Made by a program: the position numbers and the translations under genes. The notes under the pieces were generated by a model. It was given only the letters and a program-made list of their open reading frames with translations, did not search any database and was not told the origin of the DNA. Positions 1 to 4,814 of a stretch of 5,680 nt of DNA are shown here, piece after piece (the first letter of the stretch is position 1; every line of letters starts with the position of its first letter). Where the stretch lies: positions 1-5,680 of the forward strand of contig JASHQT010000263.1 of NCBI GenBank assembly GCA_030039005.1, given 5' to 3'. Source of the stretch: Bryobacteraceae bacterium. GTDB taxonomy: Bacteria; Acidobacteriota; Terriglobia; Bryobacterales; Bryobacteraceae.

Positions 1-188
1 TCGGTATTCGCCCTGAAGACGTGGCAATCCGCCCGCGTGGGAAGAGCGGGGATTACTCCGACGAACACTATCGGCAAAGGGCGTTGCGAATCTTGGCCAC
101 GTTCAGGAGAGCCAAACCGGACAAGGGTAAGAAGTGGATCGCGCAGGAGGATCATGATCTGGCCCTCTATGCGGTAGAGCGTTTCTAA
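1..188 (+). CDS. 3' end of an unknown protein (partial, N-terminus outside window)
   Basis: I do not recognise this gene. The frame whose codons begin at position 3 is open from the window edge for 61 codons and stops at TAA 186-188. The fragment is hydrophilic and strongly charged, with many Arg, Lys, Asp and Glu. It contains RPEDVAIRPRGK near its start and ends in HDLALYAVERF. No signal peptide or membrane segment is visible in this part. Frame 1 is also open to a stop near 174, but its translation is rich in Ser, Arg and Cys and looks less like a protein, so I prefer frame 3. The next plus-strand ORF starts about 150 bp downstream, and a weak hairpin lies between them. The call as coding is moderate because only the C-terminus is visible and no family could be assigned. 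Confidence 0.5.
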   Translation, partial: GIRPEDVAIRPRGKSGDYSDEHYRQRALRILATFRRAKPDKGKKWIAQEDHDLALYAVERF

Positions 189-208
189 ATGCCATAAATT
201 TCGCGGGT

Positions 209-230
209 CCCGCTGCGTCCTTGCGGGTTT
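209..230 (+). terminator. weak hairpin after the partial gene, possible terminator
   Basis: CCCGC (209-213) can pair with GCGGG (223-227) across a 9-base loop, and TTT follows at 228-230. It lies 21 bases after the stop of the upstream partial gene, where a terminator would be expected. The stem is only 5 bp and the T run is short, so this is a weak candidate. Confidence 0.25.
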
Positions 231-336
231 CACATTCACTTGGGATTTTCATACGTCGAGGTACAGTTTGAACGGAATTAAGGGGTCTCGGCGTGGCGGC
301 TCGCGACAGCATCCGGTGAGTCGCTAAAATGGGAAT

Positions 337-504
337 ATGTTTATTTGTCGTGCCACCGTCAAGGTTCGCGATGTCGAGGAGAAGAAGCTTCAGTTTACGC
401 GTGCAGGGTTCACTTTCGTCCGGGAATTGTCCCCTGAAGAGGCTGACTCGCCCGATCTCAAGATGGACGAGACGGTTTTGGTGTTTGGCCATCCGTTGAG
501 CTAA
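337..504 (+). CDS. small hypothetical protein, 55 aa
   Basis: I do not recognise a family. ATG 337 opens a 55-codon frame ending at TAA 502-504. An in-frame stop at 325-327 excludes a longer form, so ATG 337 is the only good start. The product begins MFICRATVKVRDVEEKK and ends in DETVLVFGHPLS. It has a mixed, soluble-looking composition: alternating beta-like segments (RATVKV, GFTFVREL, TVLVFG) separated by charged stretches, with no low-complexity runs and no membrane segment. The Shine-Dalgarno signal is poor: GGGA at 331-334 is too close, and GGTGAG at 315-320 is too far. The stop overlaps, on the opposite strand, the stop of a minus-strand reading frame ending at 501. It could be a genuine small protein or a remnant. 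A second ATG at 329 gives another frame with an Arg/Ser-rich translation that I consider spurious. Confidence 0.45.
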   Translation: MFICRATVKVRDVEEKKLQFTRAGFTFVRELSPEEADSPDLKMDETVLVFGHPLS

Positions 505-572
505 CCCCACTTCTCGGCCAGTTCGTAGTCGCGCAGTCGTGTGTCCAGGATGGTGTTGAGATGAATCTCGCC
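501..572 (-). pseudogene. possible C-terminal gene remnant downstream of the TRAP operon
   Basis: On the minus strand, a frame reading GEIHLNTILDTRLRDYELAE and then KWG ends at a TAG (503-501). It looks protein-like, with balanced charge and an amphipathic helical pattern, but has no start codon. Upstream, the same frame passes through the palindrome at 576-591 and then runs in the wrong frame inside the permease gene. It may be the tail of a gene whose front was lost, or chance. No family was recognised. Confidence 0.2.
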
Positions 573-575
573 ACG

Positions 576-591
576 GCACGCTGACGCGTGC
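576..591 (-). repeat. GC-rich palindrome at the 3' end of the TRAP operon
   Basis: GCACGC (576-581) and GCGTGC (586-591) form a perfect 6-bp inverted repeat with a 4-base loop, one base past the permease stop codon. It resembles the palindrome after rpsI (4666-4685): both have GCACGC, a short loop, then GCGTGCGC followed by TAC or CAC. In the RNA of the TRAP operon it would form a 3' hairpin, but no T run follows, so it is not a typical intrinsic terminator. It may be a copy of a dispersed intergenic repeat. Confidence 0.5.
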
Positions 592-592
592 G

Positions 593-2413
593 CTACTTCA
601 GCCAACTCAGCGGCGCGGTGGTGAGCCACGGGATATAGGTAATCAACAGCACCGTCGCAGCCAGGATGCCGAGGAACGGGAGCGTGGCCCAGATGATCGT
701 GCCCATGGGTTTCTTGAAGCGATAGGCGGAGAGGAACAGGTTGATGCCGACGGGCGGGTGCAGGTAGCCGAGCTCGAGATTGGCGATGAAGATGACACCC
801 ATCTGCACGGGGTCGATGGCGTAGGCGGCGGCGAGCGGCTTGAGCAGCGGGACGACGACGAGGATGGCCGCGAAGATGTCCATGAGCGCGCCGACGAACA
901 GCAGGGCGATGTTGAGCAGCAACAGGAAAAGGTATTTGGACTGCACGTGCGCCTGCACCCAATCGATGAGGCGCGAGGGGACCTCGGCATCGACTAAGTA
1001 ATTTGTAAAACCGAGCGCGACGCCCAGGATAATCAGGATGCCGCCGACGATAGTGGCGCATTCGACGAAGACTTCGCGGTAATTGCGCGACAGCTTGAGG
1101 TCGCGGTAGATGAAGACCTCGACGAAAAACGCGCAGAAAGCGGTGAGGGCCGCGGCTTCCGTTAGCGTGCCAAAGCCGCCAAAAAGTCCGACGATCATGA
1201 TGACGGGCAGGGCCAGCTCCCACTTGGCGCTCCAGATGGCTGCGATCGCTTCGCGCGCGGAAAACGGCTCGCGGACGGCGCCGGATTTAATTCCCATGCG
1301 GATGCCGACGAAGGCGATGGAGGAAATCATCACTAATTCGGGTAAAATAGCGCCGGTAAAGAGACGATTCAGGGGCGTATTGGAATAGACGCAATAGAGA
1401 ATCGCAGGGATGCTGGTGGGAAACAGCAGGCCGAGCGAGCCGGAAGAGGTGAGCAGTCCGATGGAGAATTTTTCCGGGTAGCGCGTTTTGATGAGCATGG
1501 GAACGAGCAGGCCGCCGAGCGAGAGGATGGTCAGGCCGGAGCCCGCGAAGGTGAAGACGGTGCAGATGGCGACGGTAGCGATGGCAAGGCCGCCGGGAAT
1601 CCAACTGAAGAGCGCGGTGAAGACGCGGAGCAGACGTTTGGTCGCGCCGCCCTGGACCATGAAGTACCCGGCGAGCGTGAAGAGCGGAATGGATGGCAAC
1701 AGCGGCGAGGCGACCAGGCGGTACATTTCGACCGGGACGGAGGCGACAGGCGTGCCGGCGGACCAGAACAGCAGCAGTGCGAGGCCGCCGAAGACGGCGA
1801 AGATGGGGAGTCCGAGGACGGTGGCGGCAGCGAGAAGCACAAACGACAGCGGGAGGATGCCGGGGGCGCTCATTGGAATCCAATAGCCGAACAGCGCCGG
1901 GATAGCGAGGCCGACGGCGGCGAGCGCGCGCCCAGTCCAATGATTGGCGGCGTTCCACACAGCGCGCAGAGCGATCACGGCGAAACCGATCAGCATGATG
2001 GCGAGCGCGGTCCATTTGGGGAGTCCGGGGAGCAGGTAGCTCGAGGCCTGGCGCTCGCTTTGGACGAAAATCCAACTCGCGTAGGCGAGGCAAGTGCAAA
2101 CGGCGGCCAGAGCGGCGCTCCAAAAGATTTTCGCCGGCGCGATCCAGGACTCCGGAAGAAAGCTGGAGGAGGAAAGCCCGAGCAAGCGGCCGGAGCGCGC
2201 GGCGAGCATGCCGCCGAGCATGCCGACCCAGAGTGTCAATTGCTGGACGATGACGGCCGAGCCTGGGATGCCGGACCAGCGAAAGAGGCGCGAGACCATT
2301 TCGATGACCGGAAGGGCAGTCATTAATAAGAGCGCGAGGATGGAAAAGGAGTCTTCGAAAAGCTGAAGAGGGGTCGGAGGGGCGATATTTTCTTGAGGGA
2401 GGGTGGTGCTCAC
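593..2413 (-). CDS. dctM: TRAP transporter fused small/large permease (DctQ-DctM)
   Basis: This is the inner-membrane part of a tripartite ATP-independent periplasmic transporter. It couples an ion gradient, usually sodium, to uptake of the solute delivered by the binding protein. The 606 residues carry both subunits. Roughly 15-155 is a DctQ-like four-helix domain with LTLWVGMLGGMLAARSGR near 59-76. A linker helix follows near 164-180, then the DctM domain from about 186 to the end. DctM landmarks are visible: GLPIFAVFGGLALLLF (201-216), SIPLFTLAGYFM (241-252), SGSLGLLFPTSIPAILY (324-340), FGTLTEAAALTAF (414-426), GALMDIFAAILVVVP (508-522) and LGYLHPPVGINLFL (548-561). The length fits a fused QM protein, since DctM alone is about 425 residues. 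The start is GTG (2413-2411), overlapping the dctP stop as GTGA. No clear Shine-Dalgarno is seen, so translational coupling is likely. Family assignment is firm; the substrate is unknown. Confidence 0.93.
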   Translation of the reverse strand: MSTTLPQENIAPPTPLQLFEDSFSILALLLMTALPVIEMVSRLFRWSGIPGSAVIVQQLTLWVGMLGGMLAARSGRLLGLSSSSFLPESWIAPAKIFWSAALAAVCTCLAYASWIFVQSERQASSYLLPGLPKWTALAIMLIGFAVIALRAVWNAANHWTGRALAAVGLAIPALFGYWIPMSAPGILPLSFVLLAAATVLGLPIFAVFGGLALLLFWSAGTPVASVPVEMYRLVASPLLPSIPLFTLAGYFMVQGGATKRLLRVFTALFSWIPGGLAIATVAICTVFTFAGSGLTILSLGGLLVPMLIKTRYPEKFSIGLLTSSGSLGLLFPTSIPAILYCVYSNTPLNRLFTGAILPELVMISSIAFVGIRMGIKSGAVREPFSAREAIAAIWSAKWELALPVIMIVGLFGGFGTLTEAAALTAFCAFFVEVFIYRDLKLSRNYREVFVECATIVGGILIILGVALGFTNYLVDAEVPSRLIDWVQAHVQSKYLFLLLLNIALLFVGALMDIFAAILVVVPLLKPLAAAYAIDPVQMGVIFIANLELGYLHPPVGINLFLSAYRFKKPMGTIIWATLPFLGILAATVLLITYIPWLTTAPLSWLK

Positions 2414-3429
2414 TGGGCTTGAGCTAGGGTTGTGTGGTGGGTTTTGCGGTAATCGTCGCGCAAGCGCTTCACTTCGTCGAACAGGTCGGCCGGGACGACG
2501 CTACCGCGGAACTTGGGCCAGATGCTCTCGGCAAGCTCGCGCCACTCGGCGACCGCGCTGGGATCGGCGTGCACGACGTTCAAGCCGAACTGCTGCATCA
2601 GCGGGACGGCGCCGGCTTCAGTTTTGCGGATCTCATCGCGCAGGGCGACGCCGGCGGTGCGCGCCGACGCCAGCATTTCCTTCTGCACCGGCGGGGGGAT
2701 TTTGTCCCAAACGTCTTTCGAGATCACGGTCGCGCCGACCAGTTGCGCGAACGGAATGTCGAGCATGTTCTTCGCGCCGCCGAACCATTGGTTGCTGAGC
2801 GCCACGAGCGGCGGCGCCTGAAACGCGTCGATCAGGCCGGTTTGGAGACCGGTGAGGATGTCGGTGGCGGCGAGCGAAACCGGTTGGAAGCCGTTGGTCT
2901 TGTAAAGCTGGAAGGTGGCGGTGTCACCTTGCAGCACGCACAGCTTCATGCGGCGGATTTCGTCGGGATGCGAAGCGGGACGCTTGGTGAAGAAGTGAAT
3001 CCAGCCGGCGTCGCCCCAGTTCAGCACGATGAAGCCGCGCTGCGCGAGACCTTTTTCGAGGCGATCGGAAATGCGGTCGCGCACGTAATCGAGCTCGTCA
3101 TAGGAGCCGAGCATCATGGGGACCTGGAGCGCGGCAACGTCGGCGTTGATGCCGCTTAAGCCCGCGCCCGAGAGCGCCACGGCTTGCAGTTCCTTGATGC
3201 GGAGCTTCTGGACCATTTCGGGCTCGTCGCCCTGCTCGCCGCCGGGGTAAATCTTGAGCAGGATTTTGCCGCCCGAGGCTTTCTTCCACTCTTCGCCCAT
3301 TTGCTGGAGGATTTGATCCCAGCGCGAGCCCTTGGGGACCAGAGTGCCCAACCGGATGATGGTTTGCGCGCGAAGCGCCACGGGAGCGAGGGCCGAGAAG
3401 AGCAGGCAGGCGAGCGCGGCGCGGAACAT
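2410..3429 (-). CDS. dctP: TRAP transporter substrate-binding protein, DctP family
   Basis: This periplasmic solute receptor captures the substrate and passes it to the membrane subunits encoded by the next gene. I chose ATG 3429-3427 (339 aa) because it begins a classical signal peptide: MFRA, then a hydrophobic core ALACLLFSALAPVAL, then cleavage near LRA|QT around residue 21. The frame stays open upstream to 3636, but that 69-residue extension has no family features and would bury the signal. No good Shine-Dalgarno precedes ATG 3429. Family features include the N-terminal strand TIIRLGTLVPKGSRWDQ (23-39), YPGGEQGDEPEMVQKLR (61-77), and the hinge/ligand region ILTGLQTGLIDAFQAPP (191-207), followed by QWFGGAKNMLD (214-224). 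At the position of the usual carboxylate-binding Arg the protein reads MKLCVLQG (161-168), with Cys164. The gene is first in the operon and overlaps the permease by 4 bp. The function class is secure; the ligand is not. Confidence 0.92.
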   Translation of the reverse strand: MFRAALACLLFSALAPVALRAQTIIRLGTLVPKGSRWDQILQQMGEEWKKASGGKILLKIYPGGEQGDEPEMVQKLRIKELQAVALSGAGLSGINADVAALQVPMMLGSYDELDYVRDRISDRLEKGLAQRGFIVLNWGDAGWIHFFTKRPASHPDEIRRMKLCVLQGDTATFQLYKTNGFQPVSLAATDILTGLQTGLIDAFQAPPLVALSNQWFGGAKNMLDIPFAQLVGATVISKDVWDKIPPPVQKEMLASARTAGVALRDEIRKTEAGAVPLMQQFGLNVVHADPSAVAEWRELAESIWPKFRGSVVPADLFDEVKRLRDDYRKTHHTTLAQAQ

Positions 3430-3583
3430 CAGCACGATGGTATCAAGCGCCGCGTTCCCTATGCTCTGCTCGCGCCGGGCACCGGAAAGGATCTGGACGG
3501 TTAGTTCGACGGCGGCCTGTTCGACGACGGGATTCCGCTCTCGACTCGTATTGGCTTGCCGGTCAGTGACATCGAACGGGAAC

Positions 3584-3639
3584 GATTGGGAGGCGAAGGC
3601 GGACGTATTGGGTTCGGAGCTGACCCAATCGCCCAATTG
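3584..3639. promoter_or_regulatory. cluster of ATTGGG/CCCAAT repeats beside the rplM promoter
   Basis: Four copies of the same hexamer lie within 56 bp: GATTGGG (3584-3590), ATTGGGT (3607-3613), ACCCAAT (3623-3629) and CCCAATT (3632-3638). The middle pair forms a perfect 7-bp inverted repeat with a 9-base spacer. The last copy overlaps the TTGACA -35 element by two bases. This arrangement could be an operator for rplM, for the divergent TRAP operon, or both. No known regulator was matched, so the function is inferred only from arrangement. Confidence 0.4.
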
Positions 3640-3666
3640 ACAGCCACTTCGACGATTCGCTAATCT
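3637..3666 (+). promoter_or_regulatory. predicted sigma-70-type promoter of rplM-rpsI
   Basis: A perfect -35 hexamer TTGACA (3637-3642) is followed after 18 bases by TAATCT (3661-3666), which keeps the first T, second A and last T of the -10 consensus. Transcription would begin near 3673 and give a leader of about 33 bases before the rplM ATG at 3706. The -35 is strong and the -10 mediocre. The position just upstream of a highly expressed ribosomal gene supports the call. Confidence 0.5.
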
Positions 3667-3679
3667 AAATTGACTACGG

Positions 3680-3696
3680 TCTCCGCAGGGAGAAGG
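3680..3696 (+). promoter_or_regulatory. rplM ribosome binding site within a small hairpin
   Basis: The purine run AGGGAGAAGG (3687-3696) lies 9 bases before ATG 3706 and decides the rplM start over the earlier in-frame ATG at 3670, which has no such signal. TCTCC (3680-3684) can pair with GGAGA (3689-3693) across a GCAG loop. That would hide part of the Shine-Dalgarno. Whether this small stem forms in vivo cannot be told from sequence. Confidence 0.55.
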
Positions 3697-3705
3697 TCTG
3701 TCTTT

Positions 3706-4137
3706 ATGAAAACATTAGTACCGTCCGAAAGGGAAATTGTGCGCGAGTGGCACGTGGTGGACGCCGCCGGTCAGGTCCTGGGCCGCGTAGCCAGCAAAGC
3801 GGCGTTCGTTTTGATGGGCAAGCATAAGCCCACCTACACTACCTTTCTGGACACGGGCGATCACGTGATCGTGATCAATGCGGCGAAGGTCCGGCTCACC
3901 GGCCGGAAGGAAAATCAGAAAATGTACCGGCGCCACTCGGGATTTCCGGGCGGCTTCACCGAAATCGGCGCGGCCAAGATGAAGGCCGAGCGGCCGGCCA
4001 AGATGGTCGAGCAAGCGATCGCGGGAATGCTCCCGAAGACCAAGCTCGGCAAACAGATGTATCGCAAGTTGAAGGTGTACGCAGGCGACAAGCATCCCCA
4101 CCAGGCGCAGAAGCCGGTGGCGCTCGCGGTTTCGTAG
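3706..4137 (+). CDS. rplM: 50S ribosomal protein L13
   Basis: L13 is an early-assembly protein of the large ribosomal subunit that binds 23S rRNA. The 143-residue product matches the usual length of about 142. Its landmarks are in the expected order: [16 protein letters not shown] (15-30), [20 protein letters not shown] (38-57), [11 protein letters not shown] (58-68), [10 protein letters not shown] (74-83), and the family signature region from [18 protein letters not shown] (94-111) to [16 protein letters not shown] (122-137). The start ATG 3706 is supported by the Shine-Dalgarno at 3687-3696 and by the conserved N-terminus; an in-frame ATG at 3670 would add 12 residues lacking family similarity. 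It is the first gene of the ribosomal cluster and is followed by rpsI after 128 bp, longer than the short spacer usual in this gene pair. In E. coli L13 represses its own operon; nothing here proves the same. Confidence 0.98.
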   Translation: MKTLVPSEREIVREWHVVDAAGQVLGRVASKAAFVLMGKHKPTYTTFLDTGDHVIVINAAKVRLTGRKENQKMYRRHSGFPGGFTEIGAAKMKAERPAKMVEQAIAGMLPKTKLGKQMYRKLKVYAGDKHPHQAQKPVALAVS

Positions 4138-4138
4138 T

Positions 4139-4162
4139 TTCGAATGTTTGCTTCGAATGTTT
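4139..4162. repeat. 13-bp-period direct repeat after rplM
   Basis: TTCGAATGTTT occurs twice, at 4139-4149 and 4152-4162, separated by GC. The first copy begins two bases after the rplM stop codon. The core TTCGAA is itself palindromic. The repeat could be a local duplication; no function is evident. Confidence 0.6.
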
Positions 4163-4207
4163 CCTCCCGCCTGGCCGTCAACCTCCAACCAAAAATTGAA
4201 CTCCCAA

Positions 4208-4233
4208 GCGATTCGCCCCAGTTGGCGTTTCGC
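4208..4233 (+). promoter_or_regulatory. imperfect hairpin in the rplM-rpsI spacer
   Basis: GCGA (4208-4211) pairs with TCGC (4230-4233) and CGCC (4214-4217) pairs with GGCG (4224-4227). A symmetric TT/TT internal loop separates the two stems, and the apical loop has six bases. No T run follows, so it is unlikely to be an intrinsic terminator. It sits about 20 bases before the rpsI Shine-Dalgarno and could be an RNA processing or regulatory element. Confidence 0.4.
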
Positions 4234-4265
4234 GTTAGGGCGCGGATAACAGAAAGGGTTCTTTA

Positions 4266-4661
4266 GTGGCAGCATTGGTGCAATATCTGGGAACCGGGCG
4301 GCGGAAGACTTCGGTCGCGCGGATCTTTTTGCGGTCGGGGAAGGGCCAGATCACGGTAAACGGGCGGCCCATCGAGAATTATTTCGTCAATGAAGCGGCG
4401 CGCGCCATCGTGAAGCAGCCGTTGCTTGCGGCCGAAGTGGCCGATAAGTTCGACATCCTGATTCTGGCCGACGGCGGCGGGCCATCGGGACAGGCGGGGG
4501 CGGCGCGGCTGGGCATCGCGCGGGCGCTGCTCGAATTCAACTCCGAGCTACGGCCAAAGCTGAAGCAGATGGGCTTGCTGACACGCGATCCGCGGGCGCA
4601 CGAGCGCAAGAAGTATGGGCAGAAGGGCGCGCGCAAGCGGTTCCAGTTCAGCAAGAGATAA
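4266..4661 (+). CDS. rpsI: 30S ribosomal protein S9
   Basis: S9 sits in the head of the small ribosomal subunit, and its C-terminal tail reaches the P-site tRNA. The 131 residues match the family length of about 130. Visible landmarks are [19 protein letters not shown] (7-25), [14 protein letters not shown] (27-40), the signature [20 protein letters not shown] (69-88), [18 protein letters not shown] (107-124), and the conserved terminal FQFSKR, whose last Lys-Arg approaches the tRNA. The start is GTG 4266, supported by AAAGGG at 4253-4258 with a 7-base spacing and by alignment to the usual N-terminus just before YLGTGRRK. It follows rplM, its usual partner, and is followed by a repeat-rich 153-bp gap before rpsB. 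Confidence 0.98.
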   Translation: MAALVQYLGTGRRKTSVARIFLRSGKGQITVNGRPIENYFVNEAARAIVKQPLLAAEVADKFDILILADGGGPSGQAGAARLGIARALLEFNSELRPKLKQMGLLTRDPRAHERKKYGQKGARKRFQFSKR

Positions 4662-4664
4662 GGA

Positions 4665-4716
4665 ACGCACGCAGGAGTGCGTGCGCCACAGGCGTGCGCC
4701 ACAAGCGTGCGCGACA
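4665..4716. repeat. palindrome fused to three tandem 13-bp repeats after rpsI
   Basis: CGCACGC (4666-4672) is an inverted repeat of GCGTGCG (4679-4685) around a 6-base loop. An alternative 6-bp pairing of ACGCAC (4665-4670) with GTGCGT (4677-4682) is also possible. The right arm merges into three tandem 13-bp units: TGCGTGCGCCACA (4678-4690), GGCGTGCGCCACA (4691-4703) and AGCGTGCGCGACA (4704-4716). Units 1 and 2 differ only at their first base; unit 3 differs from unit 2 at two positions. It starts four bases after the rpsI stop. The palindrome resembles the one at 576-591, so this is probably a dispersed intergenic repeat rather than a gene-specific element. Confidence 0.7.
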
Positions 4717-4722
4717 TTCACG

Positions 4723-4770
4723 GCCGGCTTCGGCCGGTGCACACAAATTCCGCTTTGGGCGTGTGCGCCG
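4723..4770 (+). promoter_or_regulatory. structured rpsB leader with two competing hairpins
   Basis: Hairpin A pairs CCGGC (4724-4728) with GCCGG (4733-4737) around a TTCG tetraloop, a c(UUCG)g type known to be exceptionally stable; a G-U pair (4723/4738) extends it. Hairpin B pairs CGGTGCACAC (4735-4744) with GTGTGCGCCG (4761-4770), 10 bp with a single G-U, around a 16-base loop. They share 4735-4738, so both cannot be complete at once. No T run follows either stem. The position, 34 bases before the rpsB Shine-Dalgarno, suggests a leader that could regulate rpsB, but this is inference. Confidence 0.45.
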
Positions 4771-4803
4771 CTCGCGACCGGGCGAAACCGTAACAGCGAA
4801 ATC

Positions 4804-4810
4804 AAGGAGG
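4804..4810 (+). promoter_or_regulatory. Shine-Dalgarno deciding the rpsB TTG start
   Basis: AAGGAGG at 4804-4810 is a near-perfect anti-16S match. It is 4 bases before the TTG at 4815 but 19 bases before the first in-frame ATG at 4830, so it supports TTG as the start even though the gap to TTG is a little short. Confidence 0.7.
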
Positions 4811-4814
4811 CCAT

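Noticed and set aside
329..499. An alternative small ORF starting at ATG 329
   Set aside because: Its translation is Arg/Ser-rich and less protein-like than the frame from ATG 337.
103..579. A 158-codon minus-strand frame across the left end
   Set aside because: The translation is rich in Arg, Pro and His with no domain-like pattern, and it lies opposite two more plausible plus-strand frames.
758..2366. Several plus-strand open frames opposite the permease gene
   Set aside because: They are shadow frames typical of GC-rich DNA; the minus-strand TRAP permease has clear family motifs throughout.
3430..3636. A 69-residue N-terminal extension of DctP in the same frame
   Set aside because: It would place a clear signal peptide inside the protein, has no family-like sequence, and covers the repeat cluster next to the rplM promoter.
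3505..3654. TTCGACG repeated three times upstream of dctP and rplM (3505, 3520, 3648)
   Set aside because: The motif also appears within the coding regions of this GC-rich window, so a regulatory role is not supported.
4222..4250. TTGGCG with a 17-base gap to GATAAC as an internal rpsI promoter
   Set aside because: Each box matches only 4 of 6 bases, and transcription would start at the rpsI Shine-Dalgarno, leaving it without a usable leader.
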